A DNA stretch of 5,402 nucleotides from Chloroflexota bacterium (lineage in GTDB: Bacteria; Chloroflexota; Limnocylindria; QHBO01). Shown here one piece after another: positions 1 through 5,153 of the stretch; the first letter of the stretch is position 1; every line of letters starts with the position of its first letter. Where the stretch lies: positions 1 through 5,402 of the forward strand of contig VBGQ01000239.1 of NCBI GenBank assembly GCA_005882055.1, read 5' to 3'. The notes beneath the pieces are model-generated. The model saw only the letters and a list, made by a program, of their open reading frames with translations. It was not told the origin of the DNA and searched no databases. The position numbers and the translations under genes were made by a program.

Positions 1-825
1 CGTGTCCTCTCCGAGCTGAACCTGCTGGCAGACGGCGACCAGGAATCCGAATTCTTCCGGCAGGATGAGGTGCGCCGCCTGGAGGACCTTCGCCTGGCCG
101 AGATGATCCGCGAGGCTGCGCGCCACGCGCGCGACGCGACCCACGCCCGCCGCCCGCGCACTCGCCTGGGCACCGTTGTCCTCACCGATATCGCGGCAGA
201 CCAGATCCTTTCCGCGAGTGTCCTGGGCTCCGCCAGCACCTACCTCACGCAGACTTCGGCGGGCGCGGCGTATGCGCGCCTCTCGCGATTCGAGATCGGC
301 GAGTCCGTCTTCCTGGATCGGCCGCACACTGGCGATCCGTTCACCCTGCGATCCAATGCGCTCCGCCCGTTCTCGGTCCTCTCCTATCGGTTCGACCCAG
401 ATGGCCTGGCCGGCCAGGACCTGCTTGTCATCGAGGATGGCGTGCTCCGCGCGCGGACCGCCACCCAACGTTATGCGCAGTACCTGGACCTTCCTGCTAC
501 CGGGCGGCCGGGCCTCGCCGAGATCACGCCGGGGCCGACCCCCATGGCGGACCTGCTGCGCGGGGAGCCATCGGTCTACCAGGTCGTCGCGTTCTCGGCG
601 CCCAACGTGGACGCGGTGACCGGAAATTTCGGCATGGAGATCCGCCTCGGGTACGAGACCGGTCCCGACGGGACCCACCCGATCAAGGGCGGCTCGGTGA
701 CCGGCAACCTGTTCGAGGCCATGGCCGGAGCACGCTTCTCAGCCGAGACCGGGCAGTTCTCGTCGTACGCCGGCCCGCGCGCGATCCGCTTCGAGTCGAT
801 CCAGGTCGCCGGCGAGGACGCCTGA
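1..825 (+). CDS. TldD/PmbA family metalloprotease-related protein, C-terminal part (5' end outside window)
   Basis: The frame is open from base 1 to the TGA at 823-825 (274 residues visible), so the gene starts upstream; the GTG at 70 is merely the first internal start codon. The C-terminal half follows the TldD/PmbA pattern: an FDPDG segment at visible residues 131-135 followed by 'LLVIEDGVL', TGNF at 207-210, then PIKGGSVTGN at 227-236 and a closing FESIQVAG. Family members are cytoplasmic proteins acting in pairs to process or degrade peptides, for example in microcin maturation; PmbA-type subunits lack the zinc HExxxH motif. No such motif is visible here, but it would lie in the missing N-terminal half of a TldD-type subunit, so TldD versus PmbA cannot be decided. 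A partner gene may lie just upstream. The family call is fairly sure; the substrate is unknown. Confidence 0.8.
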   Translation, partial: RVLSELNLLADGDQESEFFRQDEVRRLEDLRLAEMIREAARHARDATHARRPRTRLGTVVLTDIAADQILSASVLGSASTYLTQTSAGAAYARLSRFEIGESVFLDRPHTGDPFTLRSNALRPFSVLSYRFDPDGLAGQDLLVIEDGVLRARTATQRYAQYLDLPATGRPGLAEITPGPTPMADLLRGEPSVYQVVAFSAPNVDAVTGNFGMEIRLGYETGPDGTHPIKGGSVTGNLFEAMAGARFSAETGQFSSYAGPRAIRFESIQVAGEDA

Positions 826-854
826 GCGGGGCTGCTTCGCGCTTGGCACGCCAC

Positions 855-1040
855 ATGCGCCTCCCAATAGGCGTGCGGAGGAATTTCCATTTCGAGCGGA
901 AGCGAGCCTCGCTGCGGCGCACCATCGCCGCCGAGCGTCAGCTCCTGCCTCATCCGCTCTTCAGCATCGGCGCCGCCCGGGTGATGGTCCAGGCCCGCGC
1001 CGATCTTCGCCGCCTCGAGCGCACCTCAGCCGGTCACTAA
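855..1040 (+). CDS. Possible small hypothetical protein (61 aa)
   Basis: The frame from the ATG at 855 to the TAA at 1038-1040 gives 61 residues, rich in Arg and Ala and without Cys. About 80% of its codons end in G or C, and from about codon 18 onward the bias resembles the neighbouring real genes. A hairpin begins three bases after the stop. Against it, there is no ribosome binding site before 855, and the strong GGAGGA at 875-880 lies inside the frame without a usual start codon at the right distance. Alternative starts are TTG 843 and GTG 873. I recognise no family. It may be a real short gene, the tail of a damaged gene, or an accidental frame. Confidence 0.3.
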   Translation: MRLPIGVRRNFHFERKRASLRRTIAAERQLLPHPLFSIGAARVMVQARADLRRLERTSAGH

Positions 1041-1043
1041 CCC

Positions 1044-1063
1044 GCGGCGCTGCGTTGCGCCGC
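1044..1063 (+). terminator. Hairpin after the 855-1040 frame, possible terminator
   Basis: A perfect 7-bp GC-only stem (GCGGCGC at 1044-1050 and GCGCCGC at 1057-1063) encloses the loop TGCGTT. It starts three bases after the TAA at 1040. There is no T-run after it, so rho-independent termination is not assured. It could end transcription from the small frame or from the TldD-like gene. Confidence 0.35.
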
Positions 1064-1100
1064 CAACCGGGACCGGGATGTCGGCGCGCAAACGACGCGA

Positions 1101-1109
1101 TGCTAGGCT
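1101..1109 (+). promoter_or_regulatory. Candidate extended -10 promoter for the 93-aa gene
   Basis: TGCTAGGCT at 1101-1109 reads as an extended -10 element (TGn followed by TAGGCT, which keeps the T, A and final T of TATAAT). It would place the transcript start near 1116, giving about 40 nt of leader before the GTG at 1156. No convincing -35 hexamer is seen upstream, which is tolerable for an extended -10 type. Confidence 0.35.
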
Positions 1110-1155
1110 GCGCGTACCAGCGTGAGTCGAGCTCGCGCAGCCGCGGAGGTGAAGG

Positions 1156-1437
1156 GTGGCCAAGGGCGATCGGGTCGAAGCAGTCGTCGACACTGGGCAG
1201 GGCACGCAGACCTTCGTCATCGAAGCGACCCGCGCCGGGCGTCGCCTCGAAGTGACCACCACGCGTGGCGTCGTCGAGGTCAGCGAGGTGACCCGCACGG
1301 GCACCCCGGTGCGAACGGGACGCTTCATGTCGAGCCGGCTCCTCGCGCTCGTCGAGCACCCGTTCCACGAAGGACGCGACGCCAAGGTCGAAGTCTCGAC
1401 CCGGCGCCGCATCACGAGGGCGGACGAGACCGCCTAG
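1156..1437 (+). CDS. Hypothetical protein, 93 aa
   Basis: The start is a GTG at 1156, chosen because GGAGGTG at 1145-1151 is a near-perfect Shine-Dalgarno with 6 nt between GGAGG and the start. The TAG stop is at 1435-1437. The protein is soluble and Val/Thr/Arg-rich, without Cys, signal peptide or membrane segment. Residues 5-50 alternate in a way that suggests beta strands (VEAVV, TFVIEA, LEVTTTRGVVEVSEV), followed by a probable helix at 58-67 and a basic, strand-like end with RRR at 83-85. This would fit a small beta-barrel or a nucleic-acid-binding protein, but that is a guess from composition. I recognise no family. Its stop codon overlaps the stop of the truncated minus-strand gene at 1434-1436. 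Confidence 0.7.
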   Translation: MAKGDRVEAVVDTGQGTQTFVIEATRAGRRLEVTTTRGVVEVSEVTRTGTPVRTGRFMSSRLLALVEHPFHEGRDAKVEVSTRRRITRADETA

Positions 1438-1559
1438 ACCGAGCGCTGGTACGACCGAAACGCGCGGATAGCCAGCCAGGTGGCCGCCAGGGCCACGGCG
1501 GCCAGGCCCCCGATCCTGGGCACGATGAATGCCCAGTCCGGGTTGGCGGCGAGGGCAGC
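1434..1559 (-). pseudogene. 3' remnant of a membrane protein gene (5' part missing)
   Basis: Read on the minus strand, about 42 codons ending in the TAG at 1436-1434 look genuinely coding: roughly 90% end in G or C. The peptide has a hydrophobic helix (sequence around FIVPRIGGLAAVALAATWLA) followed by a basic tail ending AIRAFRSYQRSV. This is how many polytopic membrane proteins end, and ABC-2-type permeases often have such a tail, but it is too little to name. Upstream of about 1559 the frame stays open past the htrA stop but has no ATG, GTG or TTG start, and codon bias passes to the other strand. The gene head is therefore missing. A 29-residue ORF from an internal GTG is possible but unlikely to be the native gene. 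Confidence 0.5.
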
Positions 1560-1640
1560 ACGTCCTTCGATACCGCGTGGACCGCTACCGAGATCGAAGT
1601 GCTGGACGGCGCGAGCGACGTCAAGGTTGGCACGCGCTGA
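1560..1640 (+). pseudogene. 3' remnant of an unknown plus-strand gene (5' part missing)
   Basis: About 26 codons before the TGA at 1638-1640 look coding in this frame: 21 of 25 end in G or C, and the peptide is balanced and hydrophilic (FDTAWTATEIEVLDGASDVK, then VGTR). The same frame remains open to the left, but there it is only the shadow of the minus-strand remnant and of the 93-aa gene. The stop lies 21 nt before the 1662-1687 hairpin, matching the spacing of the htrA-like stop on the other side, as expected for a real gene end. Its function cannot be told from so short a piece. Confidence 0.4.
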
Positions 1641-1661
1641 GCGGCCCGCTGGGAACGACGA

Positions 1662-1687
1662 GGCCGCTGCCCCAACGGGCAGCGGCC
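1662..1687. terminator. Bidirectional hairpin terminator
   Basis: A perfect 11-bp stem (GGCCGCTGCCC at 1662-1672, GGGCAGCGGCC at 1677-1687) encloses the loop CAAC. It lies 21 nt after the plus-strand stop at 1640 and 21 nt beyond the minus-strand stop at 1709, so it probably serves both converging transcripts. No U-tract follows on either strand; the minus side has only a weak TCGTCGTT. Termination is inferred from stem strength and position. Confidence 0.65.
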
Positions 1688-1708
1688 CGGTCGCGGAGGG
1701 GTCGGTGG

Positions 1709-2020
1709 TCAGCCGCCCTGTGCAGGTAGGGTGCCGAGCGTCAGGTTCACCTGGATGCTGCTCGAGCCGCGCTGGACGGTGAGCACGACCTTGTCACCGG
1801 GTGCATGGGTCACGATGCGTGTCGATAGGTCGTGACTGGTGTCGACGGCCTGTCCGTCGACCGAGGTGATGACGTCGCCGTCCTTGAGACCCGCGCTTGC
1901 GGCAGGGCTCCCGCTGACGATGCCGCTGGAGCTGCCGTTGGCCGGCGGACCAACCAGGGCACCGTGGTCGACGCTCAGTCCCTTGTCCTTGGCCAACTGC
2001 TTCGTGACGGGCTCGGAGGA
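1709..2020 (-). other. Detached PDZ-domain coding segment of the HtrA-like gene
   Basis: This segment carries the C-terminal PDZ domain in its own frame, about 103 codons. It has the carboxylate-binding region (GALVG), the SPAASAGLKDGDVITSVDG core and the final beta strands ending VNLTLGTLPAQGG. PDZ domains in HtrA proteins bind substrate C-termini or stimulating peptides. As a separate ORF it could start only at the TTG at 1996, and no ribosome binding site precedes it, so independent translation is doubtful. Confidence 0.7.
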
Positions 2021-2810
2021 GCGCGGTGTTCACGCCGATGACCTCGCCGGCGCTGTTCAGCAGCGGGCCGCCGGAGTTGCCCGGATTGATGGCGGCATCG
2101 GTCTGGATCAGGTTGTTCAGGCTCTCGGAGCTCGTCTGGCTGACGTCACCGGCGGTGATCTGCCGCCCCAGCCCGGAGATCACGCCGGTGGTGACGGTAT
2201 TCTCGAAGGTGCCGAGCGGATTGCCGATGGCGACCGCCAGCTGACCCTGCTGCAAGTCGGCGCTGGTGCCGAGGGGCGCCGTGGGGAGTCCGGTGGCGTT
2301 CACCTTGACGATGGCGAGATCGGTCAGGGTGTCGATCCCGTACACGGTGCCCGTGTAGGTACGGCTGTCCGCGAGCACGACCTGGATCTCGCTGGCACCC
2401 TCGACGACGTGCCGGTTGGTAAGGATCCAGCCGTTGGCATTGAAGATGAAGCCCGATCCCGAGCCGCCTCCGCCCCCGCCGGAGCGAACCTGGATGGTCA
2501 CCACCGCGGGCGAGACCTTCTTCACCGCATCGGTCACGGCGGATGTCTGGTCGAGGCGGACATTGCTGACCGTGGTGCTGTTGGTGGCCGCACTCAAGGG
2601 AGAAGTGGAATCTGAGCGCAGAAGGTTGGTGATGGCGATCGCGCTCATGCTCCCGGAGAGCATCCCGACCACGAGCGCGATGACCACGGGCGCGATCCAC
2701 GGTCGAGGGGCTCGGACGCGAGCTCGAACGGGAGCGGCCGGGGGTTGGTAGACAGGGGGCGCGAGCGAAGGGTCGGAGCCGCTCGCGACGTCTTCTGGCA
2801 GGTGTGTCAT
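1709..2810 (-). pseudogene. HtrA/DegP-like trypsin-fold serine protease with PDZ domain, frame-disrupted
   Basis: The N-terminal frame starts at the ATG at 2810. It has a Pro-rich cytoplasmic tail, a membrane anchor (about residues 38-62), a Ser/Thr stretch and the protease domain. The catalytic triad is complete: H134 in TNRHVV, D164 in TDLAIVKV, S246 in PGNSGGPL. After GVNTA (259-263) this frame runs into non-family sequence and stops at 1794. The PDZ part continues in another frame from about 2020 to the TGA at 1709, with SEPVTKQLAKDKGLSVDHG, then SPAASAGLKDGDVI. Family members have about 45-50 more residues between these points, including the GIGFAIP strand that shapes the specificity pocket. 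The gene thus carries a non-triplet internal deletion and is probably inactive, unless the assembly is wrong. An intact version would degrade misfolded proteins outside the membrane. Only a 58-nt gap separates it from the TSUP-fusion gene upstream. Confidence 0.85.
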
Positions 2811-2816
2811 GCCGGC

Positions 2817-2822
2817 AGGATG
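2817..2822 (-). promoter_or_regulatory. Candidate -10 element of the HtrA-like gene (leaderless)
   Basis: On the minus strand CATCCT lies six bases before the ATG at 2810. It keeps A2 and T6 plus T3 of TATAAT. No Shine-Dalgarno is seen before the ATG, so transcription may begin at or next to the start codon. The distance of 10 bp from the direct repeat at 2833-2850 suits an activator-dependent promoter that lacks a -35 box. Confidence 0.3.
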
Positions 2823-2832
2823 GCGCGTTTTC

Positions 2833-2850
2833 CTGAGAAACGTCTGAGAA
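2833..2850 (-). promoter_or_regulatory. Direct-repeat operator upstream of the HtrA-like gene (OmpR/PhoB-type)
   Basis: On the minus strand this reads TTCTCAG, ACGT, TTCTCAG: two identical 7-mers with 11-bp period, one helical turn. That geometry is typical of winged-helix response regulators of the OmpR/PhoB family, which bind as head-to-tail dimers in the place of a -35 box. It sits 22 bp before the ATG and 10 bp before a candidate -10. In mycobacteria the response regulator MprA binds a direct-repeat box and controls an htrA-like gene (pepD), so an envelope-stress regulator is a reasonable inference. No such regulator is encoded in the window. Confidence 0.5.
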
Positions 2851-2868
2851 TTCCCGGCCGCGGGACGC

Positions 2869-4767
2869 TCACCCGTTCACGAATCCGGAGGTGTTGACCA
2901 CCTCGAAGTCGGCGCCGACCAGCGCCTTGAGCTGGTTCAGCTCGTCGTCGTTCCAGCGTGGATCCGATGCGCCGGAGAAGAACCACGGCGACCCGTTGTC
3001 GGCCAGGATGATCCCGTAGCGCTGCATGGCGGTCAGGATGACGCGCATGCGCGGACTGAAGCCGCCGGTGTCGAAGCCCGTCTTGAGGCGCAGCCGGGTG
3101 CCCATGGGCGGCAGGGTGGGGGCCAACCCATCACCGGCGTCGTGGCGCGCGGGGTAGATGTGCGCGGATCGCGTGGCAGGGGCCGTGAAGCGGATGGCGT
3201 GCCGGACCACGCCCGCGGCAACCTCGTCGTAGCGAACCAACCCTGGCAGGATCGGTAAACCGGCTGCGTCCGCACTCGTCCAGCCGTCCGGACGCAAGGC
3301 GTTCGATCGCAGGTCCCAGATGGCGCCGGAGCCCGCGTGCCATCCCGACGCGGTCTTGGCCGCGGCGAACAGCTCGTACAGCCGACAGGCCGCCGTGTCC
3401 CACATGAGCAGGTGCCGGTCGCTGCCAGCTTCGATCCGCGGGTGGAGCGGGATTGGGTAGGGCCCGATGTCTGATTCGTCCGCATAGTCGAAGCTCACAT
3501 GCACCCGCGCCGTTCCCGCGGCGACCACGTTGTACGGGATGCCGTAGTCCGCGTACGAGCCGAAGTCTGGGTGGAGGTGGGCACCCGCCCCAATGGTGGC
3601 GACCAGGGTCGCCGAGTTGGCCGCCACCGGGAGCCCGTCGACGCGCTTGTTCCAGACATTGGTCGATGGGAAGAGGGGGCAGGCGGAGGTGGGCGGCGGA
3701 GGCGGCTGTGCAGCAGGCGTCGGGCGGGCGCTTGGCCGAGGGGTGGGTGGCGGCGTTGGCCTGGCGCTTGGCCGAGGGGTGGATCGCGGGGTCGGCCGCG
3801 GGGTGGCGGAGGGGGAGGCGGCGATTGACCGTCTCGAGCTCGGCGTCGCGGAAGGCACAACGAGAGCGGGACCATCGCTGGGAAGCACCAGGGCGGCGCC
3901 GGGCGAAGAGGTGCTTGGCGACGGGGCCGGCCATCGACCGACGCCCACCAACGGAATCGGGCCAGGGGCGCCGCTGCCGCCGAGCGCAAGTAGGACGGCG
4001 AGGATCACCAGACGCGAACGCACGAGTGTCACCGCGACCAGGAGGCCGACGGCCACGATCGCGACGCGCAGCACGGCGGGGCGCATGCGGCGGCCCAGCA
4101 CCGCGCCAAGCTGTCCTCCGAGCACCGCGCCGATCGCGAGCAGCACCGCCGGAGGCCAGGCGACGGGGCCGGCGACGGCGAAGAGGATCGCGGCGACGCC
4201 GCTGACCGCCGCGGTGAGGACATTCTTCAGGGCATTGAGACGCTGCAGGTCATCCGCCAGCAGGATGCCGAGGAGGGCGATCAGGATCACGCCCTGGGCC
4301 GCACCGAAGTAGCCGCCATACAACCCGGTTACGAACACGCCGAACACGAGGAGGGCTGGCGGACGGTGGGCTGCAGCGGCGCGGTGGCGCGCCAGCCAGG
4401 TGGAGAGGCGTCCCTGGAAGGCGATGAGGCCGCAGGCCACGAGGATCAGGTACGGGACGACTCGCCCGAACGAGGTAGGGGGCAGCGCCAGGAGCAGGAG
4501 GCCGCCACACAATCCGCCCAGGAGTGCGGCGCCGCCCAGGACCAGCGCCCTGCGCCCCTGGCCGGCGAGCTCGCGGCGGTACCCGATGCTGCCGCTCACA
4601 GTCCCCGGGAAGAGCCCCACGGTGTTCGACACGTTGGCGACCAGCGCCGGATATCCCAGGGCCAGCAACGTCGGGAAGGTGATCAGCGACCCGGAGCCGA
4701 CGACCGTGTTGATCGTCCCGGCCGCGACGCCCACGGCGAGGATCGCAACGACCTCTGCCACGGACAT
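2869..4767 (-). CDS. TSUP (TauE/SafE) permease fused to a conserved extracytoplasmic domain of unknown function
   Basis: The 632-residue frame starts at the ATG at 4767, preferred over the GTG at 4800 because a GAGAGG lies 12 nt before it and the TSUP domain begins there. Residues 1-250 are a TSUP permease with both internal repeats visible: AAGTINTVVGSGSLITFPTL (15-34) and GLYGGYFGAAQGVILIALLG (148-167). TSUP proteins carry sulfite, sulfoacetate, thiosulfate or other organic anions across the membrane. A further hydrophobic segment at 253-263 could be a last helix or an old signal peptide. Residues 280-360 form a Pro/Ser/Thr linker. Residues 363-626 are a globular domain with NVWN, HPDFG, YADESDIGPYPIP, GWTSADAAGLPILPGL, PPMGTRLRLK and DPRWNDD. 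I recognise this pattern from uncharacterised secreted bacterial proteins. It should lie outside the membrane; its function is unknown. Confidence 0.8.
   Translation of the reverse strand: MSVAEVVAILAVGVAAGTINTVVGSGSLITFPTLLALGYPALVANVSNTVGLFPGTVSGSIGYRRELAGQGRRALVLGGAALLGGLCGGLLLLALPPTSFGRVVPYLILVACGLIAFQGRLSTWLARHRAAAAHRPPALLVFGVFVTGLYGGYFGAAQGVILIALLGILLADDLQRLNALKNVLTAAVSGVAAILFAVAGPVAWPPAVLLAIGAVLGGQLGAVLGRRMRPAVLRVAIVAVGLLVAVTLVRSRLVILAVLLALGGSGAPGPIPLVGVGRWPAPSPSTSSPGAALVLPSDGPALVVPSATPSSRRSIAASPSATPRPTPRSTPRPSARPTPPPTPRPSARPTPAAQPPPPPTSACPLFPSTNVWNKRVDGLPVAANSATLVATIGAGAHLHPDFGSYADYGIPYNVVAAGTARVHVSFDYADESDIGPYPIPLHPRIEAGSDRHLLMWDTAACRLYELFAAAKTASGWHAGSGAIWDLRSNALRPDGWTSADAAGLPILPGLVRYDEVAAGVVRHAIRFTAPATRSAHIYPARHDAGDGLAPTLPPMGTRLRLKTGFDTGGFSPRMRVILTAMQRYGIILADNGSPWFFSGASDPRWNDDELNQLKALVGADFEVVNTSGFVNG
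3727..3782 (-). repeat. Direct repeat within the Pro/Thr linker coding region
   Basis: An identical 20-bp unit occurs at 3727-3746 and 3763-3782, a period of 36 bp (12 codons). It encodes the repeated linker peptide TPRPSARPTP. Shorter, weaker copies of the Thr-Pro-Arg-Pro theme continue to about 3815. Such repeats expand and contract by slippage and mark this as a flexible spacer between the membrane part and the outer domain. Confidence 0.75.
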
Positions 4768-4839
4768 CGGCTTCAGAAACCTCTCACTTGCGCAGGGCAC
4801 GCTGGAGACAAACGCGCATCACGGAAAGGAGATTGCCTC

Positions 4840-5088
4840 ATGGAACAGCTTTCGGGCGCAATGAACTCGCCGCCCCCATCGCCCGCTCCGCAACGCCGAG
4901 GTGTCCGAGCATTACTTGCAGGCGCGGTCCTGGTGGCCGTGCTCGGTGTCGTGGGCGTCAGCAGCGCGCTGGCGGCGAGCCCGAATCCAAGTCCCTCGGG
5001 TGGCGGCGCGGCCGCGTCGGGTTCCGCCGCTCCAACCCACGTCTGTGATCGGAACAAGTCCTCACCCTCCTCGTCATCGTCGAGCTGA
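4840..5088 (+). CDS. Small exported Ser-rich protein of unknown function (82 aa)
   Basis: The ATG at 4840 is preceded by AAAGGAG at 4825-4831 with 8 nt spacing, a strong ribosome binding site; the in-frame ATG at 4861 has none. A Pro-rich N-terminal tail of about 18 residues leads to a double Arg (19-20), a hydrophobic stretch from 21 to about 40, and a signal-peptidase-like ALA|A site after residue 45. The mature part would be only 37 residues: Ser/Pro/Gly/Ala-rich, one Cys (C69) in HVCDRNK, and an end of six serines. If uncleaved it would be a single-pass membrane protein with a short outer tail. There is no lipobox, as the Cys is far from the cleavage site. It is divergent from the TSUP fusion, with only 72 nt between the starts. 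I know no family. Confidence 0.7.
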   Translation: MEQLSGAMNSPPPSPAPQRRGVRALLAGAVLVAVLGVVGVSSALAASPNPSPSGGGAAASGSAAPTHVCDRNKSSPSSSSSS

Positions 5089-5095
5089 CGAGACC

Positions 5096-5121
5096 GATGG
5101 CGCGGCGCAAGCCGCGCCATC
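5096..5121 (+). terminator. Hairpin terminator after the small exported protein gene
   Basis: A perfect 11-bp stem (GATGGCGCGGC at 5096-5106, GCCGCGCCATC at 5111-5121) is closed by the GNRA-type loop GCAA. It begins 7 nt after the stop at 5088. No U-tract follows, only a C/T-rich run (CCTTGCCCCTT). Its build matches the 1662-1687 hairpin: 11-bp stem, 4-nt loop and no T-run. Confidence 0.65.
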
Positions 5122-5140
5122 ACCATGCCTTGCCCCTTGC

Positions 5141-5146
5141 CACAAT
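5141..5146 (+). promoter_or_regulatory. Candidate -10 element of the luciferase-like gene (leaderless)
   Basis: CACAAT matches four of six TATAAT positions and is preceded by TG one base away (TGC), as in extended -10 promoters. It ends 7 nt before the ATG at 5154, so transcription may start at that ATG. No Shine-Dalgarno precedes any of the three possible starts, which agrees with leaderless translation. Confidence 0.3.
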
Positions 5147-5153
5147 GGCGACC

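Noticed and set aside
961..1415. Minus-strand frames of 129 and 135 codons opposite the 93-aa gene
   Set aside because: They are Arg/Ser/Pro-rich without start signals. The plus-strand gene has a near-perfect ribosome binding site and better amino-acid balance.
2463..2480. Run of glycine codons (GGGGGGSGSG, residues 111-120) as a repeat expansion or frame error
   Set aside because: Glycine-rich loops just before the GFIF strand are normal in HtrA-like proteases, and the frame continues correctly on both sides.
1839..2615. 258-codon open frame on the plus strand opposite the HtrA-like gene
   Set aside because: It is the antisense shadow of the protease gene, whose minus-strand frame shows the full catalytic motifs; high GC content leaves antisense frames open.
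2852..2865. Short inverted repeat (TCCCG, CGGGA) after the TSUP-fusion stop as a terminator
   Set aside because: Only 5 bp of stem and no T-run; too weak to call, and it abuts the direct-repeat operator.
3131..4312. Several long frames on both strands across the TSUP-fusion gene
   Set aside because: They give Arg/Pro/Gly-rich low-complexity peptides without family motifs and arise from the Pro-rich linker and GC bias.
4366..4839. Upstream extension of the small exported protein to a 240-residue frame
   Set aside because: This part is antisense to the TSUP permease domain; the true start at 4840 has a strong ribosome binding site and precedes the export signal.
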